From Thermoproteota archaeon (lineage in GTDB: Archaea > Korarchaeota > Korarchaeia > Korarchaeales > Korarchaeaceae), in assembly GCA_030130125.1 (NCBI GenBank), contig JARZZM010000013.1:141235-205234 (forward strand): a stretch of DNA of 64,000 nucleotides, given 5' to 3'. The notes beneath the pieces were generated by a model. It was not told the DNA's origin. It made no database searches and was given only the letters and a program-made list of their open reading frames with translations. The position numbers were made by a program, and so were the translations under genes. Every line of letters begins with the position of its first letter. The first letter of the stretch is position 1. This document shows positions 33,926-43,133 of the stretch, in pieces.

Positions 33926-36900
33926 TCACCCTCCTGTACCCAACCTCACTACCTCCTTTATTTCACTCAGTTCCACAGTACCATCACCATCATCCTTCCA
34001 CTCGAGGAGAGTCAATCTATTACTGACCCCTTTATTCACTAACCAGAGCAATCCCGCTCTAGTTCCATATCTTGTCACGCCAGCTACCTTGTAAAAGGTG
34101 AAGTTACCGCATTTCGTTCTCTCTATTAACGAGTAATCTGTATCTCCGAAACTGGATGTGTAGGTCCGATTGCCGACCCTTATACCCACGAACACGCCAC
34201 CACGTTGAATGAATTCGAAATCCTCACCGCTCAACCAGCTCGGATCAACGGCGGGCCCACCCAGCCTTATGACGGTCCCTGAGGAGGTGAAGGGGACATC
34301 GATTTTGGATATTATATCAGCGTTAAGGAACCTATCTACCCCGGAAGCCGTGATGGCTGCCCTTTTTGGCTTGGAGTAACCACCCTCATCTCCTACGAAA
34401 ACGAGCAGGAAGGTATCAGGAGCGTCAACATGATCGGAAGCTGGCTTCACCGTGAGCGAATCAAAGTAGAGGACCCATCCCCTTGGTACGCCTATCTTCC
34501 CCTTTACACCCTCAATATTCACTAGAGAGAGCACCTCGCACTTATCTCCGAATCCATCCATTAGGATCCCCCTTGGGATCCCCGCTTGAGCTCGAACGAA
34601 TGTGGGCAAGGATTCAATGTCTATCCTCGCGCCAACTCCCAGCTCCTTAACATCCCCACCACTCTCGTCAAGGACACCAAGCTTCCCCACGACTAGGAGT
34701 TTGCCCCTGTATGAGGTCAAGATGCTCCTAGCCTCGCGACTGAGGACCCTCAACTCAGGAGCGATGAGCACATCGTACTGGGATAGCTCCGACTGGGAGG
34801 CCATCTCAATGGGGATCACGTCGAATTGAATATGTTCCTCGGCCAAGGCCCTGACTACCTCCCTGAAGGTCCTTATGTGGATTGTCCCCTCTACGTCGTA
34901 AGGGTCCGCTATGTATGTGTCCACGAAGTCCCTCGTAAAGGAGGAGAAGAGCACCCCAACCCTGTTCCTCGTACTCCTCTCAATCCCCGAGAGCATCTCC
35001 ACCAACCAGAAGGCCCGTTTCCTGAATTCGACACCCACACTCCCCGTCATCAGTCCATTAGAGTTGGTCTCGAAGAAGCCGTTGGCCAGCGGGAGTAGGA
35101 GCCCGAGTTGCTTGGCGGAATCAGAAGCATCCCTCCCGTAGGTCAGGGGGATGATGACACCATCTCGGACGGATCCTCTCGCATGCTTCAGCATTGCGTA
35201 AAAGTGGACCCATTCAGAGAGGCTGGAATTGGAGAGACCCGCCTCCCATGTTGGAGGGCCAATCTCAGGGACTAGGACAATTATCGGATTGTATCGTAGG
35301 AACACCTGGTCGAATCCCAGCTCCGTGGCCCCAGCATCGCAGGCGGAACTCCCCACCAAGAGGGGCTTGCCGAGAGAGAAGGACTCTTCAGCAATGGCGA
35401 GAACGAAGTCGAGCGCCATGTCATGCCTCCACCTCAACCACAGTGGGAACGAGGGGTCATCCGTGGAGCTTGGGGAAGACACCCAGTATTCCTCTTCGAA
35501 TCCTTCCTTTCCCCAATCGGAAGCGTCGGGCCACAGACCACTCATCTCCTCTGTTAAATACTCGGGGAGATGAGGAACATCTAGCCAGACACCGTCGGCC
35601 ACTTCCATCAACTTCCTGACCCTGTCAATCAGGATCTCTCTGTGAGGCGACAGGGGGGACATCCAAAGATCGAATTCACCTCCCTCCACCCACGGCACAT
35701 CCAGCTCCTCCCCAGTAATCACCAGCCTCCTTCCATCCAAGGAAACTTGGGCCCATTCCTTATGGATAGGCTCGTCACAAACAACCTCCAGAGCGGGAAC
35801 GTAAACCACCACCCTCATACCCAAGGAGTGGGCCTCTCTGGTGATGACTTTCACGGTCTCTAATGCCTTGGAGAAGTCCCTATACAGCATGTCGCACGAA
35901 CTGAGCCCTACATCCAGCTCCACCAAAGACACCCCCTGATCCCTCAGGATAGAGATATCGACATCAGGAGATTCAGTATATACTGAGACCACACGTGCTC
36001 CCTTCAACCAATTCGGGGCTTGGTAATCCTTGGCCCTCCTGAATTCATCGAATATAACTCTCATCAGCCCATATCTCTCCTCACCCACGCCCTCCCAGAA
36101 GATGTATATGCCGTCTGCTCCGGCGGATGCTATCCAGAGGGCCCTTTTCCTAGCCTCCTCCTCGCTCAACTCCGGCAGGTCTGAAAGATAGGTGGATGCT
36201 ACCACCTTACTGGCTACTTGACGGGCCCTCCACACAGTTTTGAAGTGCCTCAACCTGCTCTCACTGGATGGGATCATCACGTAGAGGGTCCCCGTCACTG
36301 CCGCTATACCGGAGAAGTCTATTCCATATGTCTCCAAAGGATCCCATATCAGGAGGTGGGGTCTCACCTCTATGCTAGGCCTCACCTGTCTGGCTGCTGA
36401 GGTGATAATCCTGATCAGTTCTGTAACCTGCTTGGCCCTCCACTCCATCCATTTCCCCCTTATCTGGTCGTTTCCCTCGATGAACGACGCCCACCCTTCC
36501 GGAGAGTCCCCCTTAACCGTCACACCGGTATCTCTCTCGAACGCTCTCACGGTAAACTCATCGTAGCTCGTCAGAAGGGATTGATCCTCTCTTTCCAAGT
36601 AGACATCGGAGAACTGGAAGTTGTCGTTGATGTCAATGCCGTCGACACCCAAGGCAGCCACCTCTCTCGCCACACCTCTCAATAGATCAATGCATTCTCT
36701 TTCCCTCACTATCCTCGATGGAGGGACTATCCTGTGGAAGTAATCGGAGGAGTAAAAATCGGAAGGTCTGCCGTTGGACAGAACGGCTATCCACTCAGGA
36801 TGCTTCTTCAACCACATCTCATGTGGGATATTCACCCATCCATAAACCCTCATCCCAAGTTTCTTTGCCTCCTTAATAGTTCTGAGGGTAATATCTACCA

Positions 36901-37150
36901 TTTCATCCCTTACCGGAAGCAAGTTAGATGGGTACAGGGCGTACCCCTCTCCGTCAACTAAGGTAACTAGTATGGCGTTGGCCCCCACATCCTTGAGCTT
37001 TCGGAGCATCAAGGATGGATCGCAGGATGGGTCGGTACATGGATCATAGACTCCCAACTCTAAACTCTTCACCTTGTTAGTGGAAATTCCGATCTGTACA
37101 TGAAGGGCGAGCGTGAGGAGAGCTAAGGTTAGAGCGTACTTCGAGCTCAC
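33926..37150 (-). CDS. 1074-residue exported protein with two barrel domains and C-terminal S-layer-like domain
   Basis: Signal peptide at residues 1-22. Residues 30-380 match the COG1649-type family 10 glycoside hydrolase-like barrel (GMRVYGWVNIPHEMW, GVDGIDINDNF, ADGIYIFWEGVG). Residues 385-700 form a second barrel of similar style (LGMRVVVYVPALE, DGVWLDVPHLPEY). Residues 740-860 resemble a beta-galactosidase trimerisation / amidotransferase-like domain (VGVLFSSFTRDFVDTY, YDVLIAPELRVLS). The last 110 residues carry the GGPAVDP ... AGVTRYGTRAG domain shared with genes at 23684 and 43134. It is likely a surface protein acting on or displaying glycans. Enzymatic activity is not proven. GTG start with TTAATATAA 25 bases upstream. 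Confidence 0.65.
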   Translation of the reverse strand: MSSKYALTLALLTLALHVQIGISTNKVKSLELGVYDPCTDPSCDPSLMLRKLKDVGANAILVTLVDGEGYALYPSNLLPVRDEMVDITLRTIKEAKKLGMRVYGWVNIPHEMWLKKHPEWIAVLSNGRPSDFYSSDYFHRIVPPSRIVRERECIDLLRGVAREVAALGVDGIDINDNFQFSDVYLEREDQSLLTSYDEFTVRAFERDTGVTVKGDSPEGWASFIEGNDQIRGKWMEWRAKQVTELIRIITSAARQVRPSIEVRPHLLIWDPLETYGIDFSGIAAVTGTLYVMIPSSESRLRHFKTVWRARQVASKVVASTYLSDLPELSEEEARKRALWIASAGADGIYIFWEGVGEERYGLMRVIFDEFRRAKDYQAPNWLKGARVVSVYTESPDVDISILRDQGVSLVELDVGLSSCDMLYRDFSKALETVKVITREAHSLGMRVVVYVPALEVVCDEPIHKEWAQVSLDGRRLVITGEELDVPWVEGGEFDLWMSPLSPHREILIDRVRKLMEVADGVWLDVPHLPEYLTEEMSGLWPDASDWGKEGFEEEYWVSSPSSTDDPSFPLWLRWRHDMALDFVLAIAEESFSLGKPLLVGSSACDAGATELGFDQVFLRYNPIIVLVPEIGPPTWEAGLSNSSLSEWVHFYAMLKHARGSVRDGVIIPLTYGRDASDSAKQLGLLLPLANGFFETNSNGLMTGSVGVEFRKRAFWLVEMLSGIERSTRNRVGVLFSSFTRDFVDTYIADPYDVEGTIHIRTFREVVRALAEEHIQFDVIPIEMASQSELSQYDVLIAPELRVLSREARSILTSYRGKLLVVGKLGVLDESGGDVKELGVGARIDIESLPTFVRAQAGIPRGILMDGFGDKCEVLSLVNIEGVKGKIGVPRGWVLYFDSLTVKPASDHVDAPDTFLLVFVGDEGGYSKPKRAAITASGVDRFLNADIISKIDVPFTSSGTVIRLGGPAVDPSWLSGEDFEFIQRGGVFVGIRVGNRTYTSSFGDTDYSLIERTKCGNFTFYKVAGVTRYGTRAGLLWLVNKGVSNRLTLLEWKDDGDGTVELSEIKEVVRLGTGG

Positions 37151-37227
37151 AGGCGGAGGTGCGTCATCATTATATTAACGAGTTACGGGTGTGATATAAC
37201 AATTGTAATTCAATGTGGGTGAGGAGC

Positions 37228-37926
37228 ATGCGGGCCCTGAGGGTTCCTAAAGAAAGTGGATTGCTGTCTCTATGGCTGGCTACCCTGATCTACGCCCTCC
37301 TAAAGGTTAGAACGTGGGACCTGCTCGTCCTATCGTCACTAGCTGGTTCAATAGCACTCCTCCTCTTATCAGATGAGATCCTACACCTAATAGCCAGCAG
37401 GAGGATCAAGAAACTTATTAAGCAGCTGTCAGTGGTCCTCATCTTCTATATCCCCCTGCTCCCTGTAAATCCAATAGTCCTCTTCTTGGGTCTCATTACG
37501 GTTCCCTTCGTCGTGATTATTCTTCTATCCACTTCTACCGGTAGGGAGATCACATATGGATCTACAATAGCGGGTTCCGCAGCTGTGGCAATGCACTCAC
37601 CAATCCTGATGATCTCAGGGGGTGAACTTGATCTAGCCTATTTGATGATACCACCCCTCTACTCGATCATGGCTACTAGTCACGCGTCAATAAGGGTCCT
37701 AGGTTATGATTTAAAGGCCCTCCTCTCGGGAATAGTGGCTGGAGCAATTCTTATCTCGATCACTTTACCGTCTCTAGCCCTTGCAACCGTAATTCTAGTT
37801 GACATATCCAGCAGGCTGCTTCAGGAGATCGCAGGGCTATCCTCCAAGGTCAGGGTTAGGACCTTTGGGTTCATCGAACTTGCGAGGTCCTGCCTCACGC
37901 TCGCGGTCTCGGCCATGGTTGGTTGA
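37228..37926 (+). CDS. multi-pass membrane protein of unknown function
   Basis: 232 residues with about seven hydrophobic segments; almost no soluble part. The ATG at 37228 follows GGTGAGGAG; an ATG at 37213 is closer to the TATA-like GATATAACA and is also possible. I recognise no family. It lies 40 bases before a CruF-like gene in the same direction, so a role in lipid or isoprenoid metabolism is conceivable but not shown. Confidence 0.6.
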   Translation: MRALRVPKESGLLSLWLATLIYALLKVRTWDLLVLSSLAGSIALLLLSDEILHLIASRRIKKLIKQLSVVLIFYIPLLPVNPIVLFLGLITVPFVVIILLSTSTGREITYGSTIAGSAAVAMHSPILMISGGELDLAYLMIPPLYSIMATSHASIRVLGYDLKALLSGIVAGAILISITLPSLALATVILVDISSRLLQEIAGLSSKVRVRTFGFIELARSCLTLAVSAMVG

Positions 37927-37966
37927 GCGAAAGGCGGATAAGCCGCGAACAGGTACTGCTTATGTG

Positions 37967-38581
37967 ATGTTCATCAGACGCTTTAGAGTATCTATAATCA
38001 TTCTCACTTTGGGATATCTGTTAAATGGACTGATGTTCCTTTTGGGGTCTAGGAGAGAAGCTGACATGACCCTGACAATTTCCCTAATAATCTCTCTGGC
38101 CCTTGCATCATCCGAGTGGAGAAGCGCGCCCGCTTTATTCCTGTCTGGATGCCTCGTGGGCTTCTTCATGGAGCTGATAGGAATTCATTACGGGATTCCC
38201 TTCGGGAAATACAGCTATCTGTCCTTCGAAGGGGTGAGTTTATGGGGCGTGCCTATTCCTATAGCGCTGGCTTGGGGCCTCTACCTTTATACGGCTTACC
38301 TAGCATCCCTGCCCATAGCTAAGAGAAATTGGAGGATCGTTTTCACCTCCCTGCTCATGGTGGTACTGGACATGGCCGTGGATCCAGTCATGGTAGATCG
38401 CGGAGTATGGATATGGAAATCAGGCGGCCCATGGTTTGGTATCCCGTTATCGAACTTCCTAGGGTGGTTCGTCACGTCAGCCCTGGCCCTCAGCGTATTC
38501 GAGCAATTGGCTGGTTCGTCAATCCAGTATGGCGCTCTAGACAAGTCTACGCGCCTTATCTCGCTAGCTTCTTCCCCATAA
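37967..38581 (+). CDS. CruF / DUF422-like carotenoid biosynthesis membrane protein
   Basis: 204 residues from the ATG at 37967; about six membrane segments. The family pattern is clear: ELIGIHYGIPFGKYSY in the first half, WGVPIPIALAWG, DMAVDPVM, GVWIWKSGGPWFGIPLSN and FLGWFV. Members include bisanhydrobacterioruberin hydratase and carotenoid 1,2-hydratase CruF. No phytoene synthase or desaturase is in the window, so the substrate is uncertain. A short frame overlaps the stop as TAATG. Confidence 0.75.
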   Translation: MFIRRFRVSIIILTLGYLLNGLMFLLGSRREADMTLTISLIISLALASSEWRSAPALFLSGCLVGFFMELIGIHYGIPFGKYSYLSFEGVSLWGVPIPIALAWGLYLYTAYLASLPIAKRNWRIVFTSLLMVVLDMAVDPVMVDRGVWIWKSGGPWFGIPLSNFLGWFVTSALALSVFEQLAGSSIQYGALDKSTRLISLASSP

Positions 38582-38694
38582 TGCTATTATCCGGGACAGA
38601 ATCGATCCTTGCTGTCGTGATCTCGCTCTCTCTAGCTGTAATCCTGCTGGTAGGGATGTATAAAATCACTCAACGGGCCTCACCGCACTCCTGA
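38581..38694 (+). CDS. possible 37-residue single-pass membrane peptide
   Basis: The ATG overlaps the CruF-like stop codon as TAATG, and the frame codes for one hydrophobic helix of about 20 residues (ILAVVISLSLAVILLVGMY) and a basic end. Its 3' end overlaps the antiporter gene on the other strand by 29 bases. Translational coupling and composition favour it; its length alone would not. Confidence 0.28.
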   Translation: MLLSGTESILAVVISLSLAVILLVGMYKITQRASPHS

Positions 38695-40309
38695 ACTTCG
38701 ATATGAGTTTGTCAGACCCCATCACTATTCCCACCGAAAGCAGGATTACCGATATGAAAGACAGGGGATTAGAGAACGTTAGCACGATCCCCCTCCTGAA
38801 GAACTCATCGGCAATGCTGAGCATGGGGAGGACTGTCATGTAAAGTATGAGCACTCTAAGCAGGATGCTGAATGCAGAAGAGATGCCCAACTCGCTTATC
38901 CTCCTTATGTCGCTGGCCATCCTCTGGAATATTATGTAGATAGCCGCCATTATGGAGGAGAACAGGGCTATGAGTATAACTTGATGGAAACCCACCCTGA
39001 GGTTGAAGAGGAAGGACAGCACGTAGGTTATGCTGATTACCAGGGCCAGCTGGTAGACGTGGTACTTGAAGTCCACGTCCGCTATGAGGTTGTTTATGAG
39101 GTCGCTCACCTCTTCGTGGATCTTCAGTATGCTGTCCATCAGGGGCTTGGGTGTTTTCAGCATTATCGCATTCACTATCGTATCGACCCTCTTGCTTATC
39201 ACGTTGAGGAAGGTCAGGTTGAACGCGTAGGCGAACATGGCACCTAGGGCGAGCTCAGTAGGGAGTTCAACGCCCTGAGCTAGAAGGGTCGCCAGCACTA
39301 GCAAGCCGAACTCTCCAGTATTGGCCAGAACGAGGCTCAGCCTCATCCCCCTTATGAACTCCAAACCGCTGAGGAAGCTCGCCGCGAACAGGGCGATGGC
39401 CCTGAACACGTAGGCTAATATTGCGAGGGTGAACCCTATCGAGGCCGCCTTCGCGTAGACCCAGAAGATCTCGGCTGTGGTGGCCTCCAAGACATGGACC
39501 TCGTAAGGCAGCGTCATCACGAAGCCCATGAGGGCCAAGGTCATCAGTCCCTCGAGCACCTCGAACACAGGCTTGTCCATCCCCTGTATGGCCATGGATA
39601 TGGCTCCGATGAACACAACTAGGGCCTCAGGTAAATGTAGGAACTCGGATATGGATATGAGTATCAACATGTAGAGGAGAACCGTAAGCAGCTTGGTGCT
39701 CTCACCAGCCCCCCTCACTATCCTGTCTATCCACCTCGCTAGGATCACTGTTATGGCTAGTACGACAATGCTCCAAGCGATGAGTCCGTAAACTGCTTCT
39801 CTAGAAAGCCCTTCCAGCCCTAAGGTGAAGTAACCCACCGATGCTAGAAACACGGCCAAGGAATCCTCTAGGATGGAGATGGCTATCCCATAGTTGGCCA
39901 GCTCCCTATCGACGCTTTTACCGTACTCGTATGCGAAAGCCTCGTTTGACGCTATCATTATGGCGGTGAGCGTGAGAGCGCCGGCTGGGTTCATTACCGT
40001 CCTCAGGAACCCGTAAAGGGTGAGTAGGATGGAAGCTTCGAAGAAGATGAAGAGGAGGAGCCTCTCCTTCTCCTTCCTCATGAAATCCACGTCTAATTCG
40101 ACACCAGCTATGAACACCAGCAGAGCGAGGGCGAAAGGGCTCAAATTTACCAAGAGGGTTGGTATCTCAAGACCGAGGGCCTTCCCCACTAGGGAACCTA
40201 TCATCAGGGCTGGTAGTATAACGACGGGCCTTATCCTGCTGTAGGCCACGGCTATCAGCGACACCACGGCCAAGTACAGTATGTGGGGAAGGGCCACCTC
40301 GGTCAACAA
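38666..40309 (-). CDS. CPA2-type cation:proton antiporter
   Basis: 547 residues. The first 380 residues form about twelve membrane segments of the Kef/NapA type, with FIAGVELDVDF and the paired acidic region ASNEAFAYEYGKSVD plus ISILEDSLAVFLAS. The last 170 residues contain a soluble stretch and three or four more membrane segments near the C-terminus (residues 430-530), not the usual TrkA-N domain. It probably exchanges Na+ or K+ for H+. The ion cannot be told from the sequence. Confidence 0.85.
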   Translation of the reverse strand: MLTEVALPHILYLAVVSLIAVAYSRIRPVVILPALMIGSLVGKALGLEIPTLLVNLSPFALALLVFIAGVELDVDFMRKEKERLLLFIFFEASILLTLYGFLRTVMNPAGALTLTAIMIASNEAFAYEYGKSVDRELANYGIAISILEDSLAVFLASVGYFTLGLEGLSREAVYGLIAWSIVVLAITVILARWIDRIVRGAGESTKLLTVLLYMLILISISEFLHLPEALVVFIGAISMAIQGMDKPVFEVLEGLMTLALMGFVMTLPYEVHVLEATTAEIFWVYAKAASIGFTLAILAYVFRAIALFAASFLSGLEFIRGMRLSLVLANTGEFGLLVLATLLAQGVELPTELALGAMFAYAFNLTFLNVISKRVDTIVNAIMLKTPKPLMDSILKIHEEVSDLINNLIADVDFKYHVYQLALVISITYVLSFLFNLRVGFHQVILIALFSSIMAAIYIIFQRMASDIRRISELGISSAFSILLRVLILYMTVLPMLSIADEFFRRGIVLTFSNPLSFISVILLSVGIVMGSDKLISKFRSAVRPVE

Positions 40310-40329
40310 TTTTACTCCCGTAGATTCAG

Positions 40330-40914
40330 CTAGATGGCCGATAAATAATGGTTACCCAGTTCCATGCAGAGATCTAAGTATGCCCTGTACTTGAGCGGTA
40401 TGGACAGCGAGGCAGGCGCGCTACTGACTACCTTGGACACGGAAGCTACGGGGGGAGGCGCGAATATGGCTGCCTTAGAGACCTCCAACTCAGCTCCAGC
40501 GAACTCCACGATGAACTTCAGTTCTTTCAGCTCTTCCATAAGGGGGTTGAGGACCCTCTCAACAGACGCGCTTCTGAGAAGGATCCTAGCTCTGAGTTCA
40601 CCTTCCTCGATCTCCAATCCGACTATCTCATCTCCTCTTCTTTTGGCCAGCGACTCTAGATCCTTGAGTCTCCCCCTCTCCACGGACAAATTTAGCTCGA
40701 AGGTACCGTCTTCCAGATCGGATTCCCCGAGCTCCCTCAGATGACCAATTCCCTCATAAGAAGATTTAGCTTCCTCGAGAGCCTCCCTCAACAGGTTCTC
40801 CATATAACTAGGGTTAATCACCACGGTAACCCGCGCCGAGGTGAAGTTCACCACGACCTCCTCCACCTCTGGTCTTTCCCAGAGACTTCTCGCTACTGAC
40901 AGTAACTCTCTCAT
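40330..40914 (-). CDS. hypothetical protein, paralogue of the upstream gene
   Basis: 194 residues, cytoplasmic, no known family. Residues 70-145 align by eye with residues 75-150 of the neighbour that starts at 41483: a beta strand with E/D-G, LxxLxxxAKxxxDxIGxLExxxxxxxALI-like spacing, a long helix, and a closing strand. The two genes overlap by 4 bases, so this is a tandem duplication kept as an operon. This copy lacks the His-rich tail. Confidence 0.62.
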   Translation of the reverse strand: MRELLSVARSLWERPEVEEVVVNFTSARVTVVINPSYMENLLREALEEAKSSYEGIGHLRELGESDLEDGTFELNLSVERGRLKDLESLAKRRGDEIVGLEIEEGELRARILLRSASVERVLNPLMEELKELKFIVEFAGAELEVSKAAIFAPPPVASVSKVVSSAPASLSIPLKYRAYLDLCMELGNHYLSAI

Positions 40915-41483
40915 GGGATAACCCCCTCCCCCTCATCCCCGTGTTCATGTTCGTGCTCATGTTCATGGGCATGCTCAGGCTCATGCTCAGGTGAACATTC
41001 CTCAGCGGTCGAAACGTACACGGAGACCTCGACACACTCCCTCGTAAGCTCGTAACCAATGAGGGAGAACGTCTTCACCTCAGGTGGAAGTACCTTGGAT
41101 ATCAGATAGGCCATATGGATTGAAAAGGCACTCAGAGAACCTCTAGGATATATAAGGGCACCGAATTTATCATCCTTCAGCTCTAAAGTACCTATTACAT
41201 CCTCGCTCTTCTTGGCCACCTCGACTAAATCATCTAGGGAGTTCAGATCGCCCTCAACATATATCCAAGCGTCAACGCCCTCCTCATCCATTCCCCCCTC
41301 GGAGACTTTCCCGTATCTCTTCTCCGCGTTAACGTACGACTCTCGAAGCACCTCCTTCATGTGGGTGATCTCCTCTCTAGGGAAGCGGATGGTGACTATG
41401 AAGAGGTCGGGATCCTCTGGATCCCTAGACACTTTAGTAACTGGAGCGATCCCCTTGATGGCCTCTAGTATTCTGAGAAGCAT
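40911..41483 (-). CDS. hypothetical protein with His-rich C-terminal tail
   Basis: 190 residues from the ATG at 41483; a TTTTAAG box lies about 27 bases upstream. The longer frame would extend across that box. The body is a mixed alpha/beta fold related to the downstream gene. The last 25 residues alternate Glu and His (HEPEHAHEHEHEHEHGDE), a metal-binding type tail as in metal chaperones and transporters, but no other metal motif is present apart from CVEVSV and EECS cysteines. Function unknown; nickel or zinc binding is a reasonable guess given the hydrogenase in this genome. Confidence 0.62.
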   Translation of the reverse strand: MLLRILEAIKGIAPVTKVSRDPEDPDLFIVTIRFPREEITHMKEVLRESYVNAEKRYGKVSEGGMDEEGVDAWIYVEGDLNSLDDLVEVAKKSEDVIGTLELKDDKFGALIYPRGSLSAFSIHMAYLISKVLPPEVKTFSLIGYELTRECVEVSVYVSTAEECSPEHEPEHAHEHEHEHEHGDEGEGVIP

Positions 41484-41580
41484 GGTCCATTCCTCTGAAG
41501 GGGCTGAACTTAAAAGTCCATCCGCACATGGGAGCCGTGTCAACCTTTAATATATCACACATCAGACCTTCCGGGTGGAG

Positions 41581-41826
41581 ATGACTAGGGTCGAGGTCTC
41601 TCAAGGAGTTTACGTCATCTGCGAGATCAAAGAGGAGAACGGAGGTACCTTCCTCGAGTGCAGCCTTCGAAGACAGGGGAGGCTGGGATTGAAGCTTCAC
41701 GAGAAGCTGAGGGATATGGAAGAGATCGAGGAGATAATGAAGAGACCTAGGTGGCTGGGGGAGGAGTCCGATAGAGCTTTGAGAAGGGCGCTGTCCCTCT
41801 TACTTGGGAAGGTGAGGGAGAATTAG
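41581..41826 (+). CDS. hypothetical small protein (81 aa)
   Basis: ATG 41581 with the AT-rich box TTTAATATAT about 30 bases upstream. It starts with a beta hairpin (VEVSQGVYVICEIKEE) and ends in a charged helix. Divergent from the His-tail gene across about 97 bases, and 40 bases before another small gene. No family recognised. Confidence 0.55.
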   Translation: MTRVEVSQGVYVICEIKEENGGTFLECSLRRQGRLGLKLHEKLRDMEEIEEIMKRPRWLGEESDRALRRALSLLLGKVREN

Positions 41827-41866
41827 CCTCAATCTCACCAAACTGGATGTTCTGGATAAAATAGAC

Positions 41867-42109
41867 ATGGTGTGCGTGGGAGCTGAGAGGGTGGACGAGT
41901 ACGAGGCTGAAGGATTTCTCCTGAGGGATGAGGAGGGATACACGGTCCTAGTAGTGGAAAGGGAAAATTTAGAGGGCAAGTTCCCGGCCGTCTGGATAGG
42001 TAAATTCTCTAACTTGGAGGAGGCCAGGAATGCGCTCAGGGACATGCTCTACAACTTGGGTAGGCTGAACGACAGGGGATTCGGCTGTCACGAGGCGCCT
42101 CTGACCTGA
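41867..42109 (+). CDS. hypothetical small protein (80 aa)
   Basis: Starts at ATG 41867, but coding-like sequence (for example LTKLDVLDKID) continues upstream in frame to 41822 with no ATG or GTG, right after GGTGAGGGAG at the end of the previous gene. A rare start codon (ATT or CTG) there is possible. The product is acidic, with two beta hairpins and a helix. Its 3' end overlaps the convergent gene by 22 bases. No family recognised. Confidence 0.5.
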   Translation: MVCVGAERVDEYEAEGFLLRDEEGYTVLVVERENLEGKFPAVWIGKFSNLEEARNALRDMLYNLGRLNDRGFGCHEAPLT

Positions 42110-43131
42110 TAATCCGTTTCCAATGAAATTAGGGCAACTCCCCTCTCCTTGAACGGCCATGGAATGGCACTGACTCCCGTAGGCCTACCGACCCTCTCGA
42201 AAGACCCTTCTCCCTGCTTGCTCATCCAAAGGTCAGGAGCTGACGGGTAAATTGCGTAAAACCTTAGAATCCTCCTCCTTAACTTGGCTCCAAGCAGAGA
42301 GATTTTCCTCCTTCGACTCCAATCTCTTAACTCATTGGATAGCTGATCCAAAACCTCCTCAAGAGAAGAGATTCTCGGCAGCTTGGCGCGTAAGAGCCTT
42401 CTCATGATCAGATAGACCTTCACTCTCAGCTCTCCGTAAATCTCACCAACGTCTTGGGCGAACCTCAGCAACTCCAAGGTCTCAGACTTGGGAACAGGGA
42501 GATAGACGCAAAGACCCTCTCTCAGGCGCAACATCTTAGATGAGACCTCTTCGGGCACATCAGACGCTCTAAGGGGGAGGAAGCCCTTGGCCGTGCCACC
42601 GTACCCGAAGGGGTAGAGGATCAACTTCACTAGGGCATTCAGGCTCTTCCTGCTAAGGAGGGGTTCTAACCCCAGTGACATGAGGTAAAAGGCTTCTTTG
42701 GAGCTCGGCCCCCACCTGCTCGCGTAGTCCCTCATGTATTCCAGGTAGAGCTCCCTCATGTCCTTTATAGGAATCCTCTCTCCCCATCCGATGCGGTTAA
42801 GGAGCATCCAAGCTAGGGAAAAGAGGACCACATCTCTGAGCGGGGAGACCGCGTACCTGCTGCCGACACCGAGTGGGCGTGGGGCTACAGGTTGGATCAG
42901 ACCTTCCCTTCCCAATCTCTCCATCCTCCGGATGTCACCCTCCAAGGGGACTAGTGGGGGGCCGGAGAGTATGAGAGCTTCTGTCAGGGATGTCTTAATA
43001 TTCGGGGTCCAGAGTATCCCCTCACCTATCTCAGGGGAGAAGTCTCTAGGTGAGACTTCTCCTCCCCTCAACAGGCGCTCCATCAGTAGGGCCAGCCTCT
43101 CCACTCCCGTCTCTTGGGAGTGAGAGGTCAT
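42088..43131 (-). CDS. hypothetical protein (347 aa)
   Basis: No known family seen. It is mainly alpha-helical and rich in Arg and Leu, with a basic stretch near residues 270-295 (DWSRRRKISLLGAKLRRR) that could touch nucleic acid. No signal or membrane segment. It starts 2 bases after the stop of the secreted S-layer-like gene on the same strand, so the two are cotranscribed, which makes the pairing of a cytoplasmic and an exported protein odd. Confidence 0.55.
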   Translation of the reverse strand: MTSHSQETGVERLALLMERLLRGGEVSPRDFSPEIGEGILWTPNIKTSLTEALILSGPPLVPLEGDIRRMERLGREGLIQPVAPRPLGVGSRYAVSPLRDVVLFSLAWMLLNRIGWGERIPIKDMRELYLEYMRDYASRWGPSSKEAFYLMSLGLEPLLSRKSLNALVKLILYPFGYGGTAKGFLPLRASDVPEEVSSKMLRLREGLCVYLPVPKSETLELLRFAQDVGEIYGELRVKVYLIMRRLLRAKLPRISSLEEVLDQLSNELRDWSRRRKISLLGAKLRRRILRFYAIYPSAPDLWMSKQGEGSFERVGRPTGVSAIPWPFKERGVALISLETDYQVRGAS

Positions 43132-43133
43132 GC

